From assembly GCA_964621755.1 (NCBI GenBank), contig CAZUPI010000005.1:14115-78114 (forward strand): a stretch of DNA of 64,000 bases, in the 5' to 3' direction. Shown one piece after another: positions 25,730 through 34,386 of this stretch; the stretch's first letter is position 1, and each line of letters opens with the position of its first letter. This stretch comes from UMGS1696 sp964621755 (lineage in GTDB: Bacteria; Bacillota; Clostridia; Oscillospirales; CAG-272). The notes beneath the pieces were generated by a model, which was not told the origin of the DNA, ran no database searches, and saw nothing but the letters and a program-made list of their open reading frames with translations. Both the position numbers and the translations under genes were made by a program.

Positions 25730-26147
25730 AATAAACGAGGTTCGCCGTGTTATCAATTACGCGTTGACCGAAATCCCGCGAGAGAAAATCTTTATCGGTA
25801 TCCCGAACTATGGCTACGACTGGGCGCTGCCCTACGTGCGCGGTGAAAGCCGTGCGGAGTCATTGTCGAATACTGCCGCTCTTGAGCGCGCCCTTGAACG
25901 AAACGCAGCAATCGAATACGATGAAACCGCACAGGCGCCGTTCTACACCTACTATGATCGTCCACAGACTTACGCTGATGCGGTGGAACATATCGTGTGG
26001 TTCGAAAACGCGCGAAGCTCGGAGGCAATGCTGCGTTTGATTTCCGAATACGGTCTGACGGGAGCGGGCGTCTGGAATATCATGCGATATTTCCCATCGC
26101 TTTGGCTGGTTGCAAACAGTTTGTATACAATCAGAAAGTTTTTATGA
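25713..26147 (+). CDS. sleL: 3' part of the interrupted sleL/yaaH-like gene
   Basis: 144 codons that complete the GH18 barrel: PLPVSPINEVRRVINYALTE, IFIGIPNYGYDWALPY (the conserved SleL strand), YDRPQTYADAVEHIVWFENA and GAGVWNIMRYFPSLWLVANS at the end. It has no ribosome binding site or plausible start of its own, so it is translated only if joined to the 5' part at CCT. The frame has stayed intact with no stop or frameshift, which argues for continued selection on the joined gene or for a recent insertion. Confidence 0.9.
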   Translation, partial: PLPVSPINEVRRVINYALTEIPREKIFIGIPNYGYDWALPYVRGESRAESLSNTAALERALERNAAIEYDETAQAPFYTYYDRPQTYADAVEHIVWFENARSSEAMLRLISEYGLTGAGVWNIMRYFPSLWLVANSLYTIRKFL

Positions 26148-26184
26148 GCACTTATCAGAAATTACAATAAAAAGGAGACGCAAA

Positions 26185-27288
26185 ATGCAAATCAAACCTA
26201 AAACCGAACATGGGATAGTAAACCGTTCGGCGGACACGTTCTTCAAGTATCACGGATGGCCGAGTATTGCGATAGATACAGACGGCGTACTGTACGTGGT
26301 CAACTCGGGATTTCGCGTGTCGCATGTGTGCCCGTTTGGAAAAACCTCCATGTACAAGAGCTTTGACGGTGGAAAAACGTGGAGCATCCCGATGGTTATC
26401 AACGACACTTATCTTGACGACCGTGATGCCGGCATCCTTTTTCTTGGAGGGAAAAAACTGCTTGTGACGTGGTTTTCTCATCCGGCAAAGGCCTACATGA
26501 AGGAGTATGCCGACGGGATTCGCAAAACGTGGAGTGGAAGTGCGGGGGTGCTTGACGCTTATCCTACTATTCCAGAGGAATTTGCTGCGGGCGGTTCGTT
26601 TGTGCGGTTATCAAACGATAGCGGATATACATGGGGAGAAACGATAAAAGTACCTGTGTCGTCTCCCCACGGTCCCAACGTACTGAAAAACGGGAATATT
26701 GTCTACCTCGGTAAGGCGATGTATACCGATGCTGAGCCGCGCGGGGCAGTTGCGGCATATGGCAGCTCCGACGGCGGGCATACATGGGCAAGACTTGGCG
26801 GTGTGCCGATACCGGATGGACTATCGGTTGACAACTTCCACGAACCGCACGTGCTTGAGCTTGACGACGGCCGTCTGCTTGGGATGATTCGCGCGCAGGG
26901 AAGTGGAGTCGGCTGCGGTGGACAGGGTACATATTCCGGCTTCACCATGTACGCGACCACATCGAACGATGGTGGAAAGACGTGGAGTATGCCAAAATCT
27001 CTTGGTGTTTCCGGTTCTCCGCCGCATCTTCTGAAGCACTTGAGCGGTGCGATAATCTGCTCGTTTGCGAGACGGGAGGAGCCATACAGTGAACGCGCTC
27101 TCGTAAGTTATGACGGCGGTGAAACTTGGGCGGATGAATATATCCTTCATGAAACGGTTCCAGGGGACATCGGCTATCCTGCGTCCGCAGAACTGCCGAA
27201 CGGGGAGGTGATAACCGTATACTACCAAAGAGCCTTTGAAAACGAAAGCTTCACATCAATCCTGTACACAAAGTGGAGTCTCAAGTGA
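26185..27288 (+). CDS. Asp-box (BNR) beta-propeller protein, sialidase-like
   Basis: 367 residues from the ATG at 26185, behind AAAAGGAG. Five Asp-box motifs of the SxDxGxTW type: SFDGGKTWS, SNDSGYTWGE, SSDGGHTWAR, SNDGGKTWS and SYDGGETWAD. These are the blades of a sialidase-type propeller (GH33 and relatives). No signal peptide, so it works inside the cell. The sialidase arginine triad cannot be assigned safely, so neuraminidase activity is only the leading option among propeller glycosidases. It follows sleL by 37 bp and is ended by the hairpin at 27331-27371. Confidence 0.8.
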   Translation: MQIKPKTEHGIVNRSADTFFKYHGWPSIAIDTDGVLYVVNSGFRVSHVCPFGKTSMYKSFDGGKTWSIPMVINDTYLDDRDAGILFLGGKKLLVTWFSHPAKAYMKEYADGIRKTWSGSAGVLDAYPTIPEEFAAGGSFVRLSNDSGYTWGETIKVPVSSPHGPNVLKNGNIVYLGKAMYTDAEPRGAVAAYGSSDGGHTWARLGGVPIPDGLSVDNFHEPHVLELDDGRLLGMIRAQGSGVGCGGQGTYSGFTMYATTSNDGGKTWSMPKSLGVSGSPPHLLKHLSGAIICSFARREEPYSERALVSYDGGETWADEYILHETVPGDIGYPASAELPNGEVITVYYQRAFENESFTSILYTKWSLK

Positions 27289-27330
27289 ATAATATCCCTC
27301 ATTTTAGGGAAGCTTGCTAAGATAGAAAAA

Positions 27331-27371
27331 TGCTTCGCAGTCGATTTGCAAATCAAGTGCGAGGCATTTTT
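27331..27371 (+). terminator. Terminator of the Asp-box protein gene
   Basis: TGCTTCGCA and TGCGAGGCA with a T run on one side and an A run on the other. It lies 40 bp behind the stop. Confidence 0.7.
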
Positions 27372-27431
27372 GATTATATGATGCTGTCAGTAAGGCAAGC
27401 ATAAATGAACCGGTAAATATAATAAACAAAT

Positions 27432-27463
27432 GCGGCGGCGTGCCGTTTTTAGCATACCACCGC
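27432..27463 (-). terminator. Terminator of the secreted-protein gene
   Basis: On the minus strand GCGGTGGTATGC pairs with GCACGCCGCCGC, using several G-U pairs, then a T-rich tail. It is 40 bp behind the stop at 27504. Confidence 0.6.
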
Positions 27464-27503
27464 AAATGTTCGTTTTGAAAAATTTTCTTATGTTTCGGAG
27501 AAT

Positions 27504-28424
27504 TTATCTCTTCTTGGATACAGCAAAGCCTGCAAGGGAAAGAGCCGATGCAATAGCTGCGATAACGCCAAGGTCGAAGGTCTGAGGAGCTGTAACAGTT
27601 TCAACTACAACAGGAGTTTCAACAACTTCTACCGGAGCTTCTTCAACAGGAACTTCTTCCTCAACAACAGGAGCTTCTTCAACAACTTCTGCGGTTTCTT
27701 CAACTACAGGAGTTTCTTCAACAGCAGCAGTTTCTTCAGCTACGTCACTCACACCCTGTTCCGGGAATGCATAGTTGTCAAGCTCGGAACGGAATGCAAT
27801 AGCTTCTTCTTTGGTCGGGAAGAATGCGATATAGTCGATGAAGATGGATTCGCCGCCCTCCATGTTTCCGCCTGCGTCGCTGCCATCATCGCCCTCTCTC
27901 CACATCGGGTCGAGACGGATGGATTCAACAGTACCTTCCCAGTAAGGCTCAGTGATTGCATACTGCGGATCCTTATATGCGTTTACTGTTCTTACGTTTT
28001 CATCCGGAATGTAGATGATGTAAGTGTACCATTCTTCAGATTCGGAAACAAGGTCAATATGTGTGCACTCAGAACCGGTAAGTCCTCTGCCATTTGTAGC
28101 ACCGAAGAGTTCGATAGCGGTAGCATAGGACGGGTTCTGTACTCTAGCCTTGGCCCAAACAACTTCGGATACGTCATCAGCAGAAATGTTGATAGTAACG
28201 TACGGGTCGTTGCCAGAAGCGATGAATTCGTAGTAATCATTTGTACCATCGCTGTCGCCGGCAAAGAATACTGCGTTTTCACCACTCATGTACTGACTCA
28301 TTTCTTCGTCAGCACCGAAGTCCCACAGAATTGTAGGGGTTACGGCGTCGTCTGCTGCAACTGTCATTGGCACCAAAGAAACCAACATGACAGCAGCAAG
28401 AACAAATCTAAGAAGTTTTTTCAT
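27504..28424 (-). CDS. Secreted surface protein with acidic repeat stalk and C-terminal anchor
   Basis: 306 residues. Signal peptide: MKKLLRFVLAAVMLVSLVP, cleaved near VAA-DDA. Residues about 30-215 form a beta-rich domain resembling a carbohydrate-binding module (ends in ESIFIDYIAFFPTKEEA). A Glu/Val/Pro/Thr-rich repeat stalk follows (about 225-275, units such as VVEETAEVVEEAP). The tail is PQTFDLGVIAAIASALSL plus AGFAVSKKR: a short motif, a hydrophobic helix and a basic end, like a sorting signal but with PQTFD instead of LPXTG. AAAGGGAG precedes the start. Likely a surface glycan binder; function unproven. Confidence 0.8.
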   Translation of the reverse strand: MKKLLRFVLAAVMLVSLVPMTVAADDAVTPTILWDFGADEEMSQYMSGENAVFFAGDSDGTNDYYEFIASGNDPYVTINISADDVSEVVWAKARVQNPSYATAIELFGATNGRGLTGSECTHIDLVSESEEWYTYIIYIPDENVRTVNAYKDPQYAITEPYWEGTVESIRLDPMWREGDDGSDAGGNMEGGESIFIDYIAFFPTKEEAIAFRSELDNYAFPEQGVSDVAEETAAVEETPVVEETAEVVEEAPVVEEEVPVEEAPVEVVETPVVVETVTAPQTFDLGVIAAIASALSLAGFAVSKKR

Positions 28425-28483
28425 TTTTCTTACTCCCTTTGTGTAAAATTTATATTATTGAAAATGCAATAATACCATTTAAA

Positions 28484-28512
28484 TTTATATCATAAATTTG
28501 AAGTAAAGTCAA
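28484..28512 (-). promoter_or_regulatory. Promoter of the secreted-protein gene
   Basis: On the minus strand TTGACT (28512-28507), 17 bp, TATAAA (28489-28484), about 60 bp before the ATG. Confidence 0.65.
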
Positions 28513-28828
28513 TAACTTTTGTCATATTTCAAATAATAAAAACACTTATTTTTATTTTTCCGGTTCAAAGTATTTAAAAAATTATGGTTAAATCTTAAAC
28601 ATTGTACTATTGTCTCTGCACCTTATTCGCGGGAATGTTGGTTATTATTAATCCATTAAGCCGCATGTAGTGTTCATTTTTTCGCCAGAGCAGGAGTTCA
28701 GCCGATACTTATCCTCAGTGCATAAGCTTCATTCCTGTCGCTTTTGCAAGTTTTTCACCGACTGTCATTTTCCCGACCGTGTGGGGCAAACAGAATGAGC
28801 AATTTCATATTTCCTTTTCTTGTTTGTC
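28513..28828. other. Intergenic stretch without recognisable gene
   Basis: 316 bp between the promoter of the secreted-protein gene and the end of the GH99-like gene. Short open frames exist on both strands, but none has both a ribosome binding site and a protein-like composition. It may hold a degraded gene end; nothing could be identified. Confidence 0.5.
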
Positions 28829-29929
28829 TCATTTGCCAAATACATCCCGTACGGCTTCAAGATAGCCATAGCCGTAGACATCGTCGGGCTCGAGATAGCT
28901 CATTTCGGTCCACTCGTTCCAGCTGTTTATTGTAATGAGCGGGACGTCATTATAGGTATCGCTGTATTCCTTCGCCATTTCAAGTCCTTTTTTGAAGTTT
29001 TCCGGTGTGTTGTCGGTCATAATCGGGTATACGAGATGGTTGTAGCGTGGGTTGTTGTCCCAGCCGATTGTGACATGAGGGGAGTATGGTACCTTATACT
29101 CGCTGCGGATTCTTTCCCACTCCCAGGCGACATCGGGCAGAATTTCCAGATATGATCGATTGCAGTTTACGAAATGCACGAACTGATAATGTGTGATAGA
29201 GTCAAATCCGAGAGACGGCACGATATCGCGCGTCGACCCGGTTCTGCCGGAATCCACGCCGGATACGTCAACTGCGTGTTCGCTCCAAATGGTGAGTTGC
29301 AAGTGCAGATCAGGGAAGCCTGCGCTGCGTACGAGGGAGCGGAACCATGCGAGAGCTTCGCGGGTCTTTTCTACACCTCCGAGACCGCGCAGGAGGTTCA
29401 TTACATCGTAGATCATGAACACAGGGCAGCCGTTTATTTTGTAGTAGTTCGGGCGGGTGAAGTATTTTTCCACGATACGCCTGCAGATGATTTGAAATTC
29501 ATTAAGGGGCTGCGAACCTTGCCAGATGATGCCGTTTTTGTTGGAGATACGCTTATCCCAAAGGAAGGATGCGTCGTGGTTGGCCCACATCAGATAGAAC
29601 TGCATATCCGTGTTATTCGGAGCCGCCAGAAAGCCGTCGTTCAGGCAGCTTTCCAGAAAGGGGCGGCGGTCGTACCAGTACCAATCATAGATAAAAACAT
29701 TCACGCCATGGCGCAGAGCTTCCTTTATTTGAAACTCCATAACAGCGGGGTCTGCTTCGTCGACGGTGCCCCAGAGCGGCTTTCGCGGCAGTATCTGACC
29801 TTCCACGCGTGACTCTGCGGAGAGGACGGTCTGCCATTCTCCCATTCCTTTTTCCCAGAAAGGGAGGGTACGTGTTTCGCGTCCGGTGTACGATGGCCAT
29901 ATATATGCCGCAACATCGTATTTTTTCAT
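28829..29929 (-). CDS. GH99-like / WbsX-type glycan enzyme
   Basis: 366 residues. Family features of the GH99-like (WbsX) group: VAAYIWPSYTG near the start, ALRHGVNVFIYDWYWYDRRP, MQFYLMWANHD, NYYKINGCPVFMIYDV and, at the end, LITINSWNEWTEMSYLEPD. In the group these residues line an endo-alpha-mannosidase/mannanase-like barrel; others act on rhamnan or polysaccharide repeats. No signal peptide, so it is intracellular. Monocistronic and divergent from the SGNH gene. Exact substrate unknown. Confidence 0.85.
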   Translation of the reverse strand: MKKYDVAAYIWPSYTGRETRTLPFWEKGMGEWQTVLSAESRVEGQILPRKPLWGTVDEADPAVMEFQIKEALRHGVNVFIYDWYWYDRRPFLESCLNDGFLAAPNNTDMQFYLMWANHDASFLWDKRISNKNGIIWQGSQPLNEFQIICRRIVEKYFTRPNYYKINGCPVFMIYDVMNLLRGLGGVEKTREALAWFRSLVRSAGFPDLHLQLTIWSEHAVDVSGVDSGRTGSTRDIVPSLGFDSITHYQFVHFVNCNRSYLEILPDVAWEWERIRSEYKVPYSPHVTIGWDNNPRYNHLVYPIMTDNTPENFKKGLEMAKEYSDTYNDVPLITINSWNEWTEMSYLEPDDVYGYGYLEAVRDVFGK

Positions 29930-30064
29930 ACTTTTCTCCTTGTTTTTATAGAGGAGTTCAGAGTCTCCCTCTAAACCTTTTAGAAATTTGGTAATATTAT
30001 AGCATATTTGAGATACATTTGCATACTGTATTCGAGATTTTTGTGAATAAAAACTTTATATCGG

Positions 30065-30093
30065 TTGCGAATAAGGTTAAAACGTGGTATAAT
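30065..30093 (+). promoter_or_regulatory. Promoter of the SGNH hydrolase gene
   Basis: TTGCGA (30065-30070), 17 bp, TATAAT (30088-30093). The upstream ATG at 30092 overlaps the -10, which decides for the GTG start at 30125. Confidence 0.65.
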
Positions 30094-30124
30094 GGCAGCA
30101 AGAATCAATGGACGAGGTGAGATT

Positions 30125-31240
30125 GTGTTTAAAAAATATGTTTCGAACGTTGCATGCGGGACGGGTGCGAATTACATCCTCGAATTTGGCGAAAGCCGGA
30201 AATTCAGTTCCCGTATTTATTTTAAGCCTGACGTGTGTGGGGAATATAACTGGCGTTTTTTCTTTAGCAATACGGTTGACAGCACGTTTGCGGATGGTGC
30301 AGTCGCATACCTAAACAAAAGCGGCGGAAACTGGCGAATAATCTCTGCTAAAATTGCAGACGGCGGCGAGATAGACGGACTGGTGGTTGAAGCCGGCGCG
30401 CTTGAAAGTGTTGCTGCAGTTACTTTTGACGGAAAAGCTGACCGCGAGGTCACATCGAATGAGCGTTTCTGGAGTGATGAGGTACATTTTACGATTCCTG
30501 AGAATCATTATCTCGTATGGGAGTGGGAAATCGAGGGAGATGGAATCCCGTGTACGCCGGATAGCCAGGTTCCCACTTTTATGGATTATGGCGGCGGATA
30601 CAAGTTTGATTTGTTTTGTCCGGCGCCAGCGCTTCTCGGCTGTGACCGTGTCGTGAAAAAGCGCGTGGCATTCATGGGGGATTCCATTACACAGGGATGC
30701 GGTACGACAAACAATGCGTATGAAATGTGGGCGGCAAGAATTTCGAAGATGCTGAACCCGGAGTATTCGGTCTGGAATCTCGGTCTGGGATGGGGCAGAG
30801 GTGCGGATGCCGTGAGCGATGGTGCATGGCTGTACAAGGGAAAGCAGGCGGATGTTGTGATAATGACGTACGGTGTGAACGACATTCTTCACGGAGCGTA
30901 CAAGCAGGGACGCATTTCTACAGCCGGAGAAGTTGTCGCGGCGATAGAAAGTCTTCTGGAAAAATTGCATTCTGCCGGAGTGGAGGTCATTCTTTCAACG
31001 GTGCCGCCGTTTGATTTTACACCGGAGCAATACCGTGAGTGGCGTGCGGTCAACATGGCAATTTCCTATATTGCCAAGCTGCATGGCTGTCGTGTGTTTG
31101 ATATTGAATCCTCGCTTGACTCCAGTTTTAGGCTGGAGAACAAATGGATATACGGAGCTCATCCGGATGGAAACGGCGGGCGCGTTGCCGCGGACCGTTT
31201 TTATGCCACCTTCCATACTGACCGTGGATGGACGATTTAA
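30125..31240 (+). CDS. SGNH/GDSL hydrolase with N-terminal beta domain (carbohydrate esterase-like)
   Basis: 371 residues from the GTG at 30125, with GAGGTGA just upstream. The N-terminal about 175 residues are a beta-sandwich typical of CE2-like esterases. The SGNH domain follows: block I VAFMGDSITQGCGTTNN with the nucleophile serine, block III with the asparagine in YGVNDIL, and block V GAHPDGNGG containing the Asp-x-x-His-like pair (here H before PDG). Likely deacetylates or de-esterifies sugars. No signal peptide. It sits 23 bp upstream of apeB and may share its transcript. Confidence 0.82.
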   Translation: MFKKYVSNVACGTGANYILEFGESRKFSSRIYFKPDVCGEYNWRFFFSNTVDSTFADGAVAYLNKSGGNWRIISAKIADGGEIDGLVVEAGALESVAAVTFDGKADREVTSNERFWSDEVHFTIPENHYLVWEWEIEGDGIPCTPDSQVPTFMDYGGGYKFDLFCPAPALLGCDRVVKKRVAFMGDSITQGCGTTNNAYEMWAARISKMLNPEYSVWNLGLGWGRGADAVSDGAWLYKGKQADVVIMTYGVNDILHGAYKQGRISTAGEVVAAIESLLEKLHSAGVEVILSTVPPFDFTPEQYREWRAVNMAISYIAKLHGCRVFDIESSLDSSFRLENKWIYGAHPDGNGGRVAADRFYATFHTDRGWTI

Positions 31241-31263
31241 TACTAAGATAGGAGAGATATCAC

Positions 31264-32577
31264 ATGACAAACGAAAATCTGACTGCTACACGTGAACTGC
31301 TTACGTTTATCGAGCATAGTCCTACAGCGTTTCACGCAGTAGCATTTCTTTCAGAAAAACTCGACAATGCCGGATTTACACATTTGAATGAATCTGATTT
31401 ATGGAATCTTACACGCGGCGGAAAATACTACGTTACGCGCAATTTGTCGTCTATTATTGCCTTTGCGGTTCCCGTACGTTTCAGCGACTCTTTCATGATA
31501 ACCGCAAGTCATACTGACAGTCCGACCTTCAAGCTCAAGACCGAATCCGAAACGGAAGCATTCGGAAAATATATCAAGCTGAATGTGGAAGGATATGGAG
31601 GCATGATAAATTCCTCATGGCTCGACCGTCCGTTATCCATTGCCGGACGTGTTATCGTTCGTGAGAATGGCAAGTTCACTGCGAAGCTTGTAAAGATTGA
31701 CCGCGATCTTGTCCTGATTCCGAATGTTGCGGTTCACCAGAACCGTACGATAAACAGTGGATTTACATATAATCCCGCGACCGATTTGATGCCGCTGTAT
31801 TCCTCCAAGGAGGAGAAAGTGGGATTGAAGGAGCTTATCGCAGGGGAAGTCGGATGTGAGGCGGACAATATTGCAGTATCTGACCTCTATCTTTACAATC
31901 GTACGCCGGCGGCAATCTGGGGAGCGAACAGCGAATTTTACTCCTCTCCGCGAATAGACAATCTCCAGTGTGCTTATTCCACACTTGCAGGTTTTATAGA
32001 GGCAGGCGATGCGTGCAAGTCCATTGCTGTGTACGCAGCATTTGACAATGAAGAAGTTGGAAGTTCGACGAAACAGGGCGCCAATTCGCAGTTTATGTTT
32101 GACACACTGAGCCGTATCTGCGAATCGTTCGGTCTTGACCTGCGCCGCGCGCTTGCGGCGTCGTTTATGGTATCCGCCGACAACGGCCACGCGAAGCATC
32201 CGAATCATCCGGAATTATCGGATGGCCAGAATGCGCCCCACATGAACGGGGGTGTAGTGATCAAATCAAACGCTGCACAAAAGTACGCTACAGACGCACT
32301 GTCCGCTGCGATTTTCGGAGATATATGCAAAAAAGCGGGCGTTCCGACGCAGCTTTTTGCCAACCGCAGCGATATGGGCGGCGGCTCGACACTTGGTTCG
32401 ATTTCCAACACAAACGTCCCGCTGAACACGGTTGACATTGGTCTGGCTCAGCTTGCAATGCATTCGTCCTACGAAACTGGCGGATGTGCGGACACGCTTT
32501 ATATGATAAAGGCAATCACAGAATTTTATAAGACTTCCATTCGTACTGAAGCGGATGGTGTATATGTTATAGAATAA
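31264..32577 (+). CDS. apeB: M18 family aminopeptidase
   Basis: 437 residues behind GGAGAG. Di-zinc metallopeptidase motifs: ASHTDSPTFKLK (first metal His and Asp), AVYAAFDNEEVGSSTKQGA (catalytic Glu pair), MVSADNGHAKHPNHPE, and near the C-terminus AMHSSYETGG with the last His. It releases N-terminal acidic or neutral amino acids from peptides in the cytoplasm. Last gene before two back-to-back terminators. Confidence 0.94.
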   Translation: MTNENLTATRELLTFIEHSPTAFHAVAFLSEKLDNAGFTHLNESDLWNLTRGGKYYVTRNLSSIIAFAVPVRFSDSFMITASHTDSPTFKLKTESETEAFGKYIKLNVEGYGGMINSSWLDRPLSIAGRVIVRENGKFTAKLVKIDRDLVLIPNVAVHQNRTINSGFTYNPATDLMPLYSSKEEKVGLKELIAGEVGCEADNIAVSDLYLYNRTPAAIWGANSEFYSSPRIDNLQCAYSTLAGFIEAGDACKSIAVYAAFDNEEVGSSTKQGANSQFMFDTLSRICESFGLDLRRALAASFMVSADNGHAKHPNHPELSDGQNAPHMNGGVVIKSNAAQKYATDALSAAIFGDICKKAGVPTQLFANRSDMGGGSTLGSISNTNVPLNTVDIGLAQLAMHSSYETGGCADTLYMIKAITEFYKTSIRTEADGVYVIE

Positions 32578-32582
32578 AAAAA

Positions 32583-32615
32583 TTAGGGGTACCTTCCCTC
32601 AAAAGGTACCCCTAA
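32583..32615 (+). terminator. Terminator of apeB
   Basis: TTAGGGGTACCTT and AAGGTACCCCTAA, a perfect 13-bp stem, 5 bp behind the stop. The following text CCAAAGCTTTTA is the inverted family box. Confidence 0.75.
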
Positions 32616-32654
32616 GAACCCTGCCAAAGCTTTTAATAAAGTTTTTTGAAAGGG

Positions 32655-32690
32655 GCGGGGGAAACTTTTTCTCGAAAAAGTTTCCCCCGC
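32655..32690 (-). terminator. Terminator of the transaldolase-like gene
   Basis: GCGGGGGAAACTTTTT and AAAAAGTTTCCCCCGC, a perfect 16-bp stem with a 4-nt loop, 20 bp behind the minus-strand stop at 32711. Confidence 0.75.
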
Positions 32691-32710
32691 ATTATTTTAT
32701 TTTTCCCATC

Positions 32711-33388
32711 TTACAGTAAATCCGAGACTTTCTGGTCGCCATATACGGATTCCCAGTCTTTTGTAAAGTCGTCGATTGCGTAATAGGTAAGCGGATGATA
32801 GATGAGCATATCGAACAGGTCAGGATTGATGGTGACAGCATCTGCCCCTGTCATAGAGACTTTATGTACCTGTTCAACGGTCTTGAAACTTGCCGCAAGA
32901 ATCTTTGTTTTGACATTGTAGGATTTGAAAATATCGACTGTTTCTTCGACTACGCGGACACCGTCCGATACGATGTTGTCAAGACGGTTGATATACGGAG
33001 CGACGAAATCCGCGCCGGCGGATGCTGCGATGAGTGCCTGCTGCTGGGTAAAAATTGCAGTCATCGTGACGCCAATGTCCTTGTCCTTGCATATTGCAGT
33101 TGCGCGAATTCCTTCTCTTGTTATCGGAATTTTTAAGTAGAAGTTGCCGCGCACGATATTTTTTACCAGTTCAGCTTCTTTTACAATATCGTCGGCTTCG
33201 GTTGCGGTGGTCTGGACATGAAGCATTTTGTCATCGCCGATTGCCTCGCGGATAGAGTAGAGCAGATTTCTAAAATCGGTCTTTTCACGGGAAATGATGG
33301 TCGGATTGGTGGTTACACCAGATATCGGAAAGTATTTGTTGCATTTTTTAATAGAGTCAAGGTCTGCGGAATCAATGAGGTAGAGCAT
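32711..33388 (-). CDS. Transaldolase / fructose-6-phosphate aldolase family protein
   Basis: 225 residues, the length of the small FSA/TalC class. MLYLIDSADLDSIKKC, GVTTNPTIISREK at the phosphate loop, the Schiff-base lysine in FYLKIPITREG, GVTMTAIFTQQQAL, and ISRLDN-like YINRLDNIVSDG. Either transaldolase (sedoheptulose 7-P plus glyceraldehyde 3-P) or fructose 6-phosphate cleavage; the fine specificity residues were not resolved. GGGAG precedes the ATG, and its promoter is at 33436-33464. Confidence 0.88.
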   Translation of the reverse strand: MLYLIDSADLDSIKKCNKYFPISGVTTNPTIISREKTDFRNLLYSIREAIGDDKMLHVQTTATEADDIVKEAELVKNIVRGNFYLKIPITREGIRATAICKDKDIGVTMTAIFTQQQALIAASAGADFVAPYINRLDNIVSDGVRVVEETVDIFKSYNVKTKILAASFKTVEQVHKVSMTGADAVTINPDLFDMLIYHPLTYYAIDDFTKDWESVYGDQKVSDLL

Positions 33389-33435
33389 ATCTATAACACT
33401 CCCTTATGTTATTTATGTTTATCTTTTACATGTTT

Positions 33436-33464
33436 ATTATAACACTCTTTACATTTTTCGTCAA
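33436..33464 (-). promoter_or_regulatory. Promoter of the transaldolase-like gene
   Basis: On the minus strand TTGACG (33464-33459), 17 bp, TGT-TATAAT (-10 at 33441-33436, with an extended -10 TG). Confidence 0.65.
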
Positions 33465-33601
33465 TCATCCGACTTGCCGTATTTTTTCAAAAAAACACAG
33501 TTTTATTGGTGCAATGTGACAATCGAAATGGGGAAGGTTTGTGAAATAACACAATATTATTTGCTCAAACTCCAATTTGTTAAGCATGACATTAAAATGT
33601 G

Positions 33602-33636
33602 AAAAATGTGAATCACCTTGTTGTATTCACATTTTT
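33602..33636 (-). terminator. Terminator overlapping the end of the DUF4886 gene
   Basis: AAAAATGTGAAT and ATTCACATTTTT form a 12-bp stem; the stop codon at 33613-33615 lies within it. On the minus strand T-rich DNA follows. Confidence 0.6.
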
Positions 33637-34374
33637 GTGTACGTATTCACGGAGCTTTTTGAGAAGTGTAACGGTTTTCTCATCGGCGTCCTCTGGTACG
33701 TAGAGCGCTTTTCTCGCGTCAACGCCGCACAGAACTTCAAGCCACACATACCCTGCAAGGCACCGGCCAACCGGAAGGGAGAGATGGAAACCGTCGCGGT
33801 TCAGGGATTCTCCGCCGTTTGCGTAGTCAAATTCGGGGATGTTTTCGCGAACGAGCTGGATGATATCGCCTACCGGAAGGAAGCCTGCACCGATTTTTTC
33901 AGCAGCTTCTGTGTATGCCGCCCGCAGACGCGTGTACATTTCATGCTGGTCGTGACTATAATTTACAAATGCACTGTGCGTACTGTCGATTTCATAAGCC
34001 CATGTTTCATGAATCATCAGTTTGGCGTTGGGCTGCGTCCGGCGTATTTCTTTTGCCAATATCTCAATGTATGGATAATAAGTTTCGGGCGTCCCACTGA
34101 AGTGACTGGCCTGTTGAAGGGTTACAACTTCAAACGTCCCATCGCCAAGCGCATCGTCTATTGAGACCATCTTGCCAGTTGCGGCGCCGTTTACTTCAAG
34201 AGAGTAGTTTTTGGCCTTCGAAGCGAGGTTCGCTGCGTGTGTCTCGAGAGAACAGCCGCCGATATACAGGTTGACGCATGTAAGATTAACGCCCGCAGAT
34301 GCCGCTATCTGGTGAAGATAGCCACAGGCATCCTGTGAAAAGCTGTTGCCGATAGATAAAGTTCTGTATTCCAT
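33613..34374 (-). CDS. DUF4886 (SGNH-like) protein
   Basis: 253 residues from the ATG at 34374; GGAG of an upstream ATGGAG (34386) serves as ribosome binding site at 7 bp spacing. The start LSIGNSFSQDACGYLHQIA carries the GNS nucleophile variant of SGNH hydrolases; VTLQQASHFSG holds a block III-like region and NRDGFHLSLPVGR near the end has the Asp-x-x-His dyad. Family DUF4886 is of unknown substrate, common in gut bacteria near glycan genes. Immediately downstream of a Nudix gene in the same direction. Confidence 0.82.
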   Translation of the reverse strand: MEYRTLSIGNSFSQDACGYLHQIAASAGVNLTCVNLYIGGCSLETHAANLASKAKNYSLEVNGAATGKMVSIDDALGDGTFEVVTLQQASHFSGTPETYYPYIEILAKEIRRTQPNAKLMIHETWAYEIDSTHSAFVNYSHDQHEMYTRLRAAYTEAAEKIGAGFLPVGDIIQLVRENIPEFDYANGGESLNRDGFHLSLPVGRCLAGYVWLEVLCGVDARKALYVPEDADEKTVTLLKKLREYVHKNVNTTR

Positions 34375-34386
34375 GAGAAACTCCAT

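Noticed and set aside
25716..26147. The 3' part of sleL as an independent small gene starting at TTG 25716
   Set aside because: No ribosome binding site, the text is the middle of a GH18 barrel, and it joins the 5' part exactly in frame.
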